From contig OZ038387.1 in NCBI GenBank assembly GCA_964036045.1, positions 22,257,637-22,321,636 on the forward strand: a stretch of DNA of 64,000 nt, written 5' to 3'. This document shows, one piece after another, positions 10,707-20,639 of the stretch (positions within the stretch are counted from its first letter, which is position 1; each line of letters opens with the position of its first letter). The stretch is from Eutreptiella sp. 'Long Island Sound 2002' (lineage: Eukaryota > Euglenozoa > Euglenophyceae > Eutreptiales > Eutreptiaceae). A program made the position numbers and the translations under genes. The notes under the pieces are model-generated. The model searched no databases and was not told the origin of the DNA. It saw nothing but the letters and a program-made list of their open reading frames with translations.

Positions 10707-12697
10707 ATGCCACTTCGAGCCAGAAAATCCGTAACGCATCGAATGATTGCAGAAGTAAGCAAAGGAGCAGCAGCACTACGAGAGGCAAGCGCGGCAGAAC
10801 GAGCATACCAAACAGCAGACGACTTGTGCAAAGGACTGAAACGAAGCGACCTGGCGGCGCAACTGGTGTTAACATTTGCACAGCGAGTCAGGTTCCACAA
10901 AAGAACGCGCCACAGTTTATCAGCAGCTAAGAGGCAAGAGGACAAGCGCTGGGTGCGCATTATGCGACAGGAGGCCTGGAACCTGTACCTGTTGATGCGT
11001 CAACGGGCAGTACCAAACAGGAAAAAACCGGGGGAAACAACAGGGTACCTAACTTAAACCGAAAGACGAACAAAAGTACGACTTGGGCAAGCAGAGGCTG
11101 CCGCAGATACAGTGGACGAACAGGCAGCAGCAGCACTGAAAGCAACATGGTCACTGTTGCTTTCATCGTGTTGCGTGCTGTGGATCGACACCTGGTACCG
11201 GGCACAATACACCCAGACAAAAGTGACCGGTCGCAAAACTGTACTGCAATGGCAGTACTTCAACTGAATTAGAGGCCCACGTGTTGGGCAGGACATCCAG
11301 CCATTGAGGATCTGGCAGCACGGATAACGACAGTTGCAAGGGCTCTGCAACAGCGTGAACGGAGAATCCCCCAGACTTTGCCTGACATGGGGTATGCGGA
11401 TGGGTGTGTACCAGACACGAGAAACTTGAGAGCACCGTTGAATGCGAGGAGGGATGCAGGGACTGTGCAGGCACCGGTGTGGCGCCCGTTTGCCCTGTCC
11501 ACAGAAATGATAACTGGTGGTATTGGTCTGTTAAACTTGTTACACTTTGCAAAGGACACAGCACAACAGACAAACAGAGTTCTACCGCTGTTGGTTGACG
11601 AAAACATACACTACAGGATACTAAAGTTGTTGTACGGTGCCAAGAACCAACGATGGAACATGCCTGCGTACCTGCGTTATGTGCCTGTGATTTACGGTGT
11701 TTGGCATGCCTACAAGTTTGTTGTTACTCATACTTTTCGGGTGTTCTGGCCTATTCTAACCTACCTACCGAAAGGTCTGCTACACCCTGGATCAACCATA
11801 CTATCATGCCCCGAACTGATAGTTACGGAAAAAACTATTGCTGCGCTGATGCTTGCCACACCCAGAATACTACGCCCGTATCGTCGCAAGGCACAAGCTG
11901 CAACTGCAATCAGTGGTTGTGACACTGCGCATGCCAAAAGGGCAGCAGTGGAAATCGCAGTCTTGCATTTGTTGTCGGAATGGTGCCCATTGTTGTTGTA
12001 CTTGTTTCACCTGGTACAGGAATGCAACTGGTCGGGGGAAAACAACGGTACAGGGTAACGAGCTCAGGAGGTGTTGCAGTTGAGTTTGTGTCTGTTGCGG
12101 AGGCTCTGTCGAGGACGGTGTGACACCGTACTGAAGTATGAACGCACAATCATGTGCACATTGTTGTACAACAGCAAGTGGCACCAGGACCTGCCCGGTC
12201 AGACACACTCAAAGGAGTTTGGAGCAGGGATGTTGAGCAGGCTGGTGCGGGACAAGGCGAAAAACACCGCTTCTGTTACTGTTGAGGAGGTGGAAAACCA
12301 TTACTTGTGGCTAAAAGTTGGTCCTGGTGGCAAACGCGTGGGTGTGCAAAAAGTTCCCCAGAACCTGGTACACAGGATGCGACAATGCCTGACAAGATTT
12401 TTGGCGACAGACCAGATTTGCATGGCCCATGTGGAATGGGAGTCTGACCGATTCAGCACCGTTGCAACTTCCTGGCCGCGGAGGTTACCGAGATTTCCAC
12501 CCTCAGCTACACAACCCTCTGGTTACGACCACTACCGGCTACTTGGTCACAGCGTACTGGATGCCCTGATTGACGAGAAAACAAATCCCACCAACCAACT
12601 GAAACGGAAACTGGATGCTGTTGTGGGGCGGAGAACAGATATGGATGCCGACAGACAGGAAGCAGCAACACGCAACGTGCGGCAACGCTTGCGGTAA
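10707..12697 (+). pseudogene. TIR-element gene 1: conserved unknown protein, broken
   Basis: ATG at 10707 begins a basic segment (MPLRARKSVTHRMIAEVSK). The coding continues with LLSSCCVLWIDTWYRAQYTQ, LLVDENIHYRILKLLYG, VPVIYGVWHAYKFVVTHTFR, LFHLVQECNW, YERTIMCTLLYN, WESDRFSTVATSW and a basic end. The full product would be about 660 residues. Lesions visible are TAA at 11055, TGA at 11265 followed by a frameshift before 11273, and TAA at 12056, after which the same frame continues. I see no intron and no palindrome inside the coding part. I do not recognise a catalytic domain. I recall similar proteins being common in dinoflagellate genomes, but cannot give a function. As the first gene of a TIR element it is a candidate transposase, by position only. 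Its last third is repeated at 17606-18080. Confidence 0.6.
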
Positions 12698-12946
12698 CTG
12701 ACACCCGCAGTGCGCGAGGCCTCACGCACTAAACGTTACGAAAAACAGGTCTGTAATGCGATGTGAGTGCGCGAGGCCTCCCGCACTGAGTAGGTCGCTA
12801 AGTCCGAGAGAATGAGTCACAACAAAGACGGTTGTGGAACAGATTTGCAAAACCGACCTGCAAAATACCGTGTCGACTGATTTCGGAGTTCAAATGACCG
12901 TCTTTCATATCATGCCATTTGCCCTTTTCAGGTAGTTTTTGGCATC
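12698..12946. other. Gap between gene 1 and gene 2 with two palindromes
   Basis: This non-coding gap holds palindrome copies at 12709-12730 and 12765-12787, starting 12 bp after the gene 1 stop. Their position suits a role in 3'-end formation or as a spacer. No other feature is visible. Confidence 0.6.
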
Positions 12947-13709
12947 ATGAGTCAACCAGGGTCGCCAGAACGTCCAGCACCAGACGTAGAAGCCATGGAG
13001 TTGTCACCAGGGACCGACCAAGGGGACTCGCCGAAGAAAGGACGCGGGAGGAAGGAAACCAATACCGGCGATGAAGCTCACAGTCGACGTGCAACAGTGG
13101 CTGCGGAAGGAGAATGGTAAAGCGGTGAAGGTAAACATTACTGATTTGCAATTCGACAAGACCAAGGAGCGAGAACAGATCTGATCCATCAACTATGACG
13201 ACGTTGCCAAGAAGGTGACGGGATATCAAGCAATGCCACCACCTGGACCCTTGCGCGTAACGGCATGGGAGGGTAGTGGTATGACTCGCTTCGCGTTCGA
13301 TCAAAGACATTTCTTCTCTTTGCTGCAGTACATGATTCGCTTTGCAGATGGCTCGCTTTACGTTCTGAATGGTCAACATGGCACAGAAACATGTAGAAAG
13401 ATTCAGGAACTGCGGCTCGCAAAAGGCAAGGAATTGGAGGAGTGGCAGGAGTTTTGCTACGTTGACATTCTCAAGTACGAAACACCTTGAAGGATCCAGG
13501 ACAAGGTTGCAGGATTGCAACAAGCTGGCAGCCAGTCTGTGACGTGGATTCCGCTGTCCGAGGCGCTGGACAACATATTGTTGTACATTGAGGACCAGAA
13601 GCGGGAAAAAGAGCCACAAGACGTCGAACGGTTCAAGATTGCTGTTGTCCAGGCTGCCGTCAACTCTGCGTTTCTTGCACGTGAGGCTTTGGAGGAAGCA
13701 GAACACACA

Positions 13710-13782
13710 GTATGTATTCGTGTATCGCACGGTTATAGTGCGTGAGGCCTCGCGCACTCCATGACACCGTTTTCCCTCGCAG
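13710..13782 (+). other. Intron 1 of gene 2 copy A with palindrome
   Basis: The intron begins GTATGT after ...CACACA and ends CCTCGCAG before GACTCG; it is 73 bp. Splicing keeps the frame (EHT to DSTFKNW). The palindrome (AGTGCGTGAGGCCTCGCGCA plus CT) fills 13737-13758, the middle third. Confidence 0.8.
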
Positions 13783-13937
13783 GACTCGACATTCAAGAAC
13801 TGGAGGGACATCTTCCCCCTGGCGTATTACTGCGGCCGTGAGGCGGTTACTGGTATGAAGAACCTCGAGAATAAGAGCAAGAAAGAGGACGTTACAAGGA
13901 ATGCCTTCAAGAAGCTGGAGGGGCTGCATCTACCAAG

Positions 13938-14700
13938 GTAGGTAGGTAGGTAGGTGCACTCGGTCGTGGAGAGGCGCCCCATGGTTCCCCCTGGCGTCGC
14001 CCCTGTGACGGACAGGAAGAGGTTCCGCGCGTGAAGAGGGGATGTGGCTTACTTCCCGCTAGACCTGACTGGTGGCCCCCAACAAAGCGGCCCCGGGCAA
14101 CACCGGGTCGGCTGATCGCCGCCAGCGTGACTGCTTGTCATGCCGGGAGGGTGGGCCCCCGTGCTTGCGCACGTCCCCTTCGGGTTCACCGGACTTCCTG
14201 GTGTATCCCGTTCCTAAGGCATGCATGCATGTTCTTGGTACTGGGGTTCCGAGGTGCTTGGGTGTCGCACGCTCCGCCTCCAGTCCCAAAGCAGCGCAGG
14301 CCTTAGGATGCAGCCTTACCCCCGGTCTCCGGATCTCGTTTGGCCGGGTCACCTGCATGGCACGGGCTGCCTCAGTGCCCGGGCTATGGACACTGGGTTT
14401 CCTACTGTTGCGTGGCGCTTGTGTTTGGGTCTGGGTTGTGGTTGGGTTCGGGTTTCGGCTACGCCCCACCACTCTTGCCTGGGGTGTTGGGGTGTGTGTG
14501 CGCTTGTGTGTGTGCTCCGCTTGCACCCAGCCAGTCCTGGCACGGGTGCGCGGTGTGGGTGTGTGTATTTGGGCTCGGGTTTCGGCTGCGCCCCGCCATT
14601 CCTGGCTCGGGTGTTGGGCTGTGTGCGTGCTCCGCTTGCACCCAGCCACTCCTGGCACGGGTGCGCGGTGTGGGTGTGTGTGTTTAGGCTCGGGTTTCGG
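13938..14700 (-). mobile_element. 5'-truncated LINE fragment in gene 2 exon 2, 126 bp target duplication
   Basis: The insert begins GTAGGTAGGTAGGTAGG next to the exon, the reverse complement of a (CCTA)n LINE tail, so the element points leftwards. The exon segment 13812-13937 is repeated at 14701-14826, 126 bp each, with a few substitutions. Copy B has the segment once. No coding region is visible in the 763 bp. Near the right end are tandem ~115-127 bp units marked by GGGTTTCGGCT at about 14450, 14577 and 14692. Confidence 0.75.
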
Positions 14701-14975
14701 CTTCTCCCTGGTGTATTACTGCGGCCGTGAGGCAGTTACTGGTATGAAGAACCTCTAGAATATGTGCAAGAAAGAGGACGTTACAAGGAATGCCTTCAGG
14801 AAGCTGGAGGGGCTGCATCTACCAAGCTTATTGCAGAACGTCTGTGCGCACATGAACCTGAAGGACTCGACCTTACGCACCACCCAGAACTATATTGACG
14901 CGCTGATTACGGAACAATGGGTTATTTTCCATCTTGACCATCCGGACAATAAGCCGTATGTCAACCAGACCGCAG

Positions 14976-15046
14976 GTATGCGTCAGGGTCGCAGCTTCAG
15001 TGCGCGAGGGCTCGCGCACTCAACCACCTTTTTCACATCTGTACAG
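14976..15046 (+). other. Intron 2 of gene 2 copy A with palindrome
   Basis: The 71 bp intron runs from GTATGC to TGTACAG; splicing reads NQTA to AADAKI. The palindrome with centre AGGGCT instead of AGGCCT is at 14999-15020. Confidence 0.8.
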
Positions 15047-15744
15047 CTGCCGATGCGAAGATCCGACCAGAAGTCGCAGCGCTGGGCACAACGCAACTGA
15101 AGATTGGGCTGGGAAATTGGGGTTATTGGGAGGACGCAAAAAGTACGAGGTACCGGTCGCCGTGGCCAAAGTGGAAGACGTTGACCAGTGTACCTCTGTC
15201 GCGAACTGGGGACAAGGGCGCACTTCCATTACCGCAGACGCTGGCCGTGCGGAAACATCTGCAAAGGAAGACTGAGGCACCAGCATCGGCACCAACACAG
15301 ACACAGCTGGGTACTGGCGACGTGATCAATGTCTCCAAGCAGGACGAGCAAGGGAGCAAATTTGCTTTGACGGCATGCCGTATTGAGAATATCGAAGAGA
15401 CACCACCAGCCCGTTTCCGGGATTTGCAGTACCCGTTGTGGGTGATCAACGCTGACCTTTTCGCTGAAAATGACTTTGCAGGATTTGTTCCGAAGTGGCT
15501 GTTCGATGTGATGATGCTGGGGAAGGACGTCATGTTCTATGGCGAGGCTGATGTTGTGCACCGTATTGGCCGCGACATGCAGAGGCTGTGGCGTATGGGG
15601 AAGGACAACGATCCAACCACAGTGCCTTTCTACCATGCCCAGTTGCCGGTATACTCTTGGTTATCGGGTCCCGTGACCAGCAACATGTATCAGTTTGAGG
15701 AGCACTGTATATGGATCAGAACAACGAGTCGCTGGGATAAGCAG

Positions 15745-15841
15745 GTATATCTGCTTCTTTCGAAAGTCTCGATGCCGTTGTGTGCGCGAGGCCTCGCGCA
15801 CTGCTGCCTCCGTTGTTCGTCTTTATTCATCACATTTACAG
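15745..15841 (+). other. Intron 3 of gene 2 copy A with palindrome
   Basis: The 97 bp intron runs from GTATAT to TTTACAG; splicing joins RWDKQ to LPNYV. The palindrome is at 15781-15802 with a perfect 20 bp core. Confidence 0.8.
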
Positions 15842-15959
15842 CTGCCGAACTATGTGACGTATTCCGAAGGACATTTCGAAGAGATGCGGAACAAGAACCT
15901 CGGTGGTTTCATGCCTTTGATTCACTTGCTGTGGTACATGGACAAATATCTTTTGGACA

Positions 15960-16435
15960 TAAGGATGCAGGTTCGAATTCGCACAAATTCGCTCGAATTC
16001 GAATTCGCCCCGAATTCGCACGAATTCCTGGACCACTCCGAACTCGAATTCGCAACTTTGAATTCGAATCCTCCCTGATTCGCTTGATTGAATCCATAGG
16101 CACCTAAAATTTACCTTCTAGGTTGCAATTCACCTGTTTACATATGGGTATGCCACTACCCAGTACCATATCGCATAAAAGATTTCCCAAAAGCTTCCGT
16201 AACCTTGCAATTTTTGTTGTTTGTTGTTGCTTGCATTTACCATGCTGAAACGATTCGACGATTTGACAAAAATAAAGCAAATCAAAACCAAGAATTCCAA
16301 AGTTCCTTGCTTCTCTCAAATGCCTTTTGGAAAAGAAGCAGCAACGAAGCATGCAAGATCACCAATCCACACACAAACCATCACATGTGAACCACTTGTT
16401 GCCCTTATTGGGCCTTCATTCATTGAATTCTTGAA
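15960..16435. mobile_element. 476 bp AT-rich insertion in gene 2 exon 4, 7 bp TSD
   Basis: Copy B reads straight through this site. In A the exon word TTGGACA occurs at 15953-15959 and again at 16436-16442, flanking the insert. The first 120 bp are dense in GAATTCG words; the rest is AT-rich and without coding. No terminal inverted repeats were found. It may be a SINE or MITE-like element; the GGTTCGAATTC near the left end resembles a tRNA B box, but no A box lies at the right distance upstream. Confidence 0.65.
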
Positions 16436-17232
16436 TTGGACAGTGGGCATGCTGATGCAGTTGTTGTGGATGATACCCCTGCCATGGCCGCAAAGATTGC
16501 GATGTCGGACGAGTCGGGGAGGACTAAAGTGGCGTTTCTGGCTGTGTCAGCGATCAAGCAAAAGGACCTTGCGAATGCCGTTGGAGGTGTTCTGCAGCAT
16601 GCGATCATCATGCGGTACATGTTGGAGGCCGATCAGACGGAGCAGGAAGCAACAGCTGCAACTTGGGAAACTCAAGAAGAGTGGCTTCTGCGTGGCATTG
16701 CACTGTGGGCTTTGGACAGCAACCGAGGGTATGAAGGGCACCAGAAGGTGCATGCTGCGGAAACCGTCCAGGAAGAGGTCGTGACTGAGGCCCCCGCTGA
16801 CGACACCGAGCCTGTTGCGCCTGCACCTACCTTCCCAAGCCAAGCCAAGATGAAGAAGACTGCCAAAGTTGTACCAACCCAGGGTAGGGCAGCCGGAAAA
16901 GGAACCCCCTCGAGTAGCAAGAAGCAGGGGAAAGCAAAAGAGAAGGAATCAGACAAGCCTGGAGAATCAGACGACGACGATGCCAACGAGGATGAAGAGG
17001 AACAGGATCCAGAGCAAGTACTGGAGACCCAGCCCGAAGCTCGAATCTGGTAAGGACCTGCCGAGGAAGAAAGCGAGGACTGCTGCGAGTGCTAGGGCAG
17101 AGTTCAACCCGCCCTCGCGTTCTGGTGCCCAGCCGTCTCGTGGTACCGTTGCCTCCCCAAGTGGGACAAGTGCGGTAGCAAGAAACCGTGGGTTCCAGGT
17201 TGGCTAAGGTTGCTGGACCGAAGAAGAAGTAA

Positions 17233-17605
17233 GTCACCATTAACCCAAGTGTTTCGCCTCTTTTTGCAGCCATGTGTCCGCGAGGCCTCGCGCACTCGCC
17301 TTCGACGCGAATGCAATTTTATGCCCTTACGGGCTTGTACATTTTTGCCGAGCTTTTATTTCAGTGTTCGTATGTTGTGCACTTCGTGTCCTGTTTTTGT
17401 TGTCTTCCGTGCACAATTGTTTCCGTGACTTTGAGTGCACGAGGCCTCACGCACTCAGGGACATAAAAAAGCAATTTATTTCTCAGGACAAACATAGGTG
17501 CAACTGGAGACCCGCGGAATGTCATTTTTGAAAATGAGCTCATGAAACGGCACGCCCTAGTTGGTTTGCGAAATACAAAAAGGAAAAGATTGGTAAAACA
17601 CACCC
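17233..17605. other. Downstream region of gene 2 copy A with two palindromes
   Basis: No gene. After the TAA at 17230 comes GTAAGT...TTTTTGCAG (a possible short intron overlapping the stop), then palindromes at 17275-17296 and 17433-17456 about 160 bp apart. Copy B has the same arrangement. Confidence 0.6.
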
Positions 17606-18080
17606 GTCGAGAACCGTGTGACACCGTACTGAAGTATGAACGCACAATCATGTGCACATTGTTGTACAACAGCAGGTGGCACCAGGACCTGCACGGTCAG
17701 ACACACTCAGAGGAGTTTGGAGAAGGGATGTTGAGCAAGCTGGTGTGGGACAAGGCAAAAAACACCGGTTCTGTTACTGTTGAGGAGGGGGAAAACCACT
17801 TTTTGTTGCTAAACGTTGGTCCTGGTGGCAAACGTGTGGGTGTGCAAAACGTTCCTCAGGCCCTGGTACACAGGATGCGACCACGCCTGACAACACTTTT
17901 GGCAACAGACCAGATTTGCATGGCCTATGTGGAATGGGAGTCTGACCGAGTCAGCACCGTTGCAACTTCGTGGCCGCGGAGGTTACCGAGATTTCCACCC
18001 TCAGCTACAGAACCCTTTGGTTACGACCACTACCGGCTACTTAGTCACAGCGTACTGGATGCCCTCATTGACCAGAAAAC
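17606..18080 (+). pseudogene. Gene 1 C-terminal fragment at start of copy B
   Basis: This repeats the last ~160 codons of gene 1 (CDTVLKYERTIMCTLLYN to HSVLDALIDQKTS) with about 90% similarity by eye. It has no gene 1 N-terminus because the duplication starts inside the gene. At 18080 it runs directly into gene 2 sequence equivalent to 13233, so about 640 bp found in copy A are deleted. The fused frame ends at TGA about 20 codons later. Confidence 0.75.
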
Positions 18081-18563
18081 AAGCACTGCCACCACCTGGA
18101 CCGTTGCGCGTAACGGCATGGGACGATGGTTGGTATGACTCGCTTCGCGTTCGATCGAAGACATTTCTTCTATTTGCTGCGGTACACGATTTGCTTTGCA
18201 GATGGCTCGCTTTACGTTCTGAAGGGTCAAAATGGCACAGAAACATGTAGAAAGATTCAGGAACTGCGGCTCGCAGAAGGCAAAGAATTGGAGGAGTGGC
18301 GAGAGTTTTACTACGTTGACATTCTCAAGTACGAAACGCCTTGGAGGATCCGGGCCAAGGTTGCAGGATTGCAACAAGCTGGCAGCCAGTCTGTGACGTG
18401 GATTCCACTGTCTGAGGCGCTGGACAACATGTTGTTGTACATTGAGGACCAGAAGCGGGAAAAAGAGCCACAAGATTTCGAACGGTTCAAGATTGCTGTT
18501 GTCCAGGCTGCCGTCAACTCTGCGTTTCTTGCACCCGAGGCCTTGGAGGAAGCAGGACACACA

Positions 18564-18636
18564 GTATGTATTTGTGTATCGCACAGTTATAGTGCGTGAG
18601 GCCTCGCGCACTCCATGACACTGTTTTCCCTCGCAG
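18564..18636 (+). other. Intron 1 of gene 2 copy B with palindrome
   Basis: 73 bp, GTATGT to TCGCAG, same length as in copy A; palindrome at 18591-18612. Confidence 0.8.
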
Positions 18637-18940
18637 GACTCGACATTCAAGAACTGGAGGGACATCTTCTCCCTGGCGTATTACTGCGGCCGTGAGGCGG
18701 TTAATGGTATGAAGAACCTCTACAATAAGTGCAAGAAAGAGGACGTTACAAGGAATGCCTTCAGGAAGCTGGAGGGGCTGCATCTACCAAGCTTATTGCA
18801 GAAAGTCTGTGCGCACATGAACCTGAAGGACTCGACCTTACGCACCACCCAGAACTAAATTGACGCGCTGATTACGGAACAACGGAATTTTCTCCATCTT
18901 GACCATCCGGACAATAAGCAGTATGTCAACCAGACCGCAG

Positions 18941-19011
18941 GTATGCGTCAGTGTTGCAGCTTCAATGTGCGAGGGCTCGCGCACTCAACCACCTTTTTCA
19001 CATCTGTACAG
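18941..19011 (+). other. Intron 2 of gene 2 copy B with palindrome
   Basis: 71 bp, GTATGC to TGTACAG; palindrome at about 18964-18985, slightly degraded on its left arm and with centre AGGGCT as in copy A. Confidence 0.8.
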
Positions 19012-19182
19012 CTGCCGATGCAAAGATCTGACCAGAAGTCGCAGCGCTGGACGCGACGCAACTGAAGATTAGGCTGGGAAATTGGGGTTATTGGGGGGAC
19101 GCAAAAAGTACGAGGTACCGGCCGCCGTGGCCAAAGTGGAAGACGTTGACCAGTGCACCTCTGTGGCAGACTGGAAACAAGG

Positions 19183-20001
19183 TTTGAGGTTTGAGGTTTG
19201 ATTTTGCGGGTACTAGACGCCTTTCGGCCCCGGGGGGCCACCTGGTCGGGCCAGGTGATATCCTCCCCACCAGGTCCTAGTGGGGGGCCCTCCAAGACGC
19301 ACCTCCTGCCTGGTGGCGCAGTCCCCCAGGTTCACAGGGCTCGGAGCCCCGTCCTTCCCCGGCTTCCCCGTTTCGCCACTCCCCGGTCAGTGCATCAATT
19401 CGCAGCCGTGGCTGCGGGCACTTACCCACCGCCTCGCCCCCCTAATGCGTGGTCACCCGGGGCGCCGGCGCCGCCGGGCCCGTGCTACTGGCTTGTCGCC
19501 AGTGGGACCCCCTTGGGCTGGCGCGGAGGCTGCCTAGCCTAGAAGTTGGGGCGTGGCGCTGTGCGCCACTACTGCCTTGGCGGGTGCAGTGCCCCGTCTG
19601 TGTGTGCGCGGCGCTCGCGGCCGGTTCAGGGGGTTCGGGCCGGTACCTGGCGTCGTGTTTCTCTCGTTTCCCCCTTCCCGCCCTACGTGTTCCGCGCTGC
19701 GTGTGGCGGGCCGTCCCGTCCGGGTGTCCCTTACCCTCGCTCGCTGGTACGCCATTCCACGCGGTCTGTGCGTTCCGCGCGCTCGGTCCGGTTGCCCTTC
19801 CGGTAGTCCCCAAGTGTCCCTTTCGTGTGTGTGCGCTCGCGCTCTCGCGGTGTCCGCTCCCCCCCCCCCCTGGATGGTGTGGCGTGCGCATCTCGCGTGG
19901 TCCCGGCACTGGGCGCTGGTAGGGCCGTTCCACGTGGTCCGTGCCCCTCCGCGTGTCCTGCCCCGGTCCCTTGCTCCGTCTGGCGTGCTTGGGGGGGGGC
20001 G
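19183..20001 (-). mobile_element. 819 bp GC-rich retro-insertion in gene 2 copy B
   Basis: Copy A reads through this site uninterrupted. In B the exon words GACTGGAAACAAGG (19169-19182) and GACTGGGAAAAAGG (from 20002) flank the insert as an imperfect 14 bp target duplication. The insert starts with TTTGAGG repeated, the reverse complement of a heptanucleotide 3' tail, so it points leftwards. The body is GC-rich, with poly-C at 19859-19870 and poly-G at 19991-19999, and has no recognisable domain. A truncated LINE or SINE is likely. Confidence 0.6.
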
Positions 20002-20542
20002 GACTGGGAAAAAGGGCACACCTCCATTACCGCAGACGCTGGCCGTGCGGAAACAACTGCAAAGGAAGACTGAGGCACCAGCATCAGCACCGACACAGAC
20101 ACAGCTTAGTACTGGCGACGTGATCATCGTCTCCAAGCAGGACGAGCAAGGGAGCAAATTTGCTTTGACGGCATGCCTTATTGAGGATATCGAAGAGACA
20201 CCACCAGCCCGTTTCCGGGATTTGCAGTACCCGTTGTGGGTGATCAACGCTGACCTTTTCGTTGAATATGACTCTGCAGGAGTTGTTTGGAAGTGGCTGT
20301 TCCATGTGATGATGCTGGGGAAGGACGTCATTTTCTATGGCGAGGCTGATGTTGTGCACCATATTGGCCGCGACATGCAGAGGCTGTGGCGTATGGAGAA
20401 GGACAAGGATCGAACCACAGTGCCTTTCTACCATGCCCGGTTGCTGGTATACTCTTGGTTATTCAGTCCCGTGACCAGCAACATGTATCAGTTTGACGAG
20501 CACTGTATGTGGATCGGACCAACGAGTCGCTGGGATAAGCAG

Positions 20543-20639
20543 GTATATCTGCTTCTTTCGGCAGTTTCGATGCCGTTGTGTGCGCAAGGCCTCGCGCACT
20601 GCTGCCTCCGTTATTCGTCTCCATTCATCACATTTATAG
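20543..20639 (+). other. Intron 3 of gene 2 copy B with palindrome
   Basis: 97 bp, GTATAT to TTTATAG; palindrome at 20579-20600 with one mismatch (GCAAGG for GCGAGG). Confidence 0.8.

Larger units (their letters stand above)
12947..17232 (+). pseudogene. TIR-element gene 2, copy A: ParB-like protein, four exons, broken
   Basis: Exons inferred from splice sites and comparison with copy B are about 12947-13709, 13783-14975 (minus the insertion), 15047-15744 and 15842-17232 (minus the insertion). Exon 1 encodes RFAFDQRHFF, FADGSLYVLNGQHGTETC and DILKYETP. The GQH within a hydrophobic-strand context resembles the DGxHR box of ParB/Srx-type nuclease domains; this is inference. Exon 3 has LQYPLWVINADLF and LPVYSWL. 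Exon 4 has LPNYVTYSEGHFEEM and GGVLQHAIIMRYML, then an acidic/basic tail (DDDDANEDEEEQD). Lesions are a frameshift near 13060, TGA at 13182 and 13488 (TGG in copy B), the two insertions, and a frameshift near 17040. The intact protein would be roughly 750-800 residues. Function is unknown. Confidence 0.6.
12108..17605 (+). repeat. Tandem duplication inside TIR element, copy A
   Basis: The unit starts at GTCGAGGACGGTGTGACACC in gene 1 and ends after GGTAAAACACACCC. The next base starts copy B with GTCGAGAACCGTGTGACACC, and copy B ends after the same GTAAAACACACCC at 21953. Copy A is 5498 bp. It differs from B by a 763 bp insertion with a 126 bp target duplication, a 476 bp insertion, and about 640 bp at 12590-13230 that B lacks. 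Confidence 0.85.

Noticed and set aside
15969-15979. GGTTCGAATTC as a tRNA B box
   Set aside because: It starts only about 10 bp inside the insertion, with no A box at the proper distance, and belongs to a block of GAATTCG repeats.
17228-17269. A fourth gene 2 intron (GTAAGT...TTTTTGCAG)
   Set aside because: It overlaps the stop codon, would be only ~40 bp, lacks an internal palindrome, and no coding follows. The palindrome lies just downstream instead.
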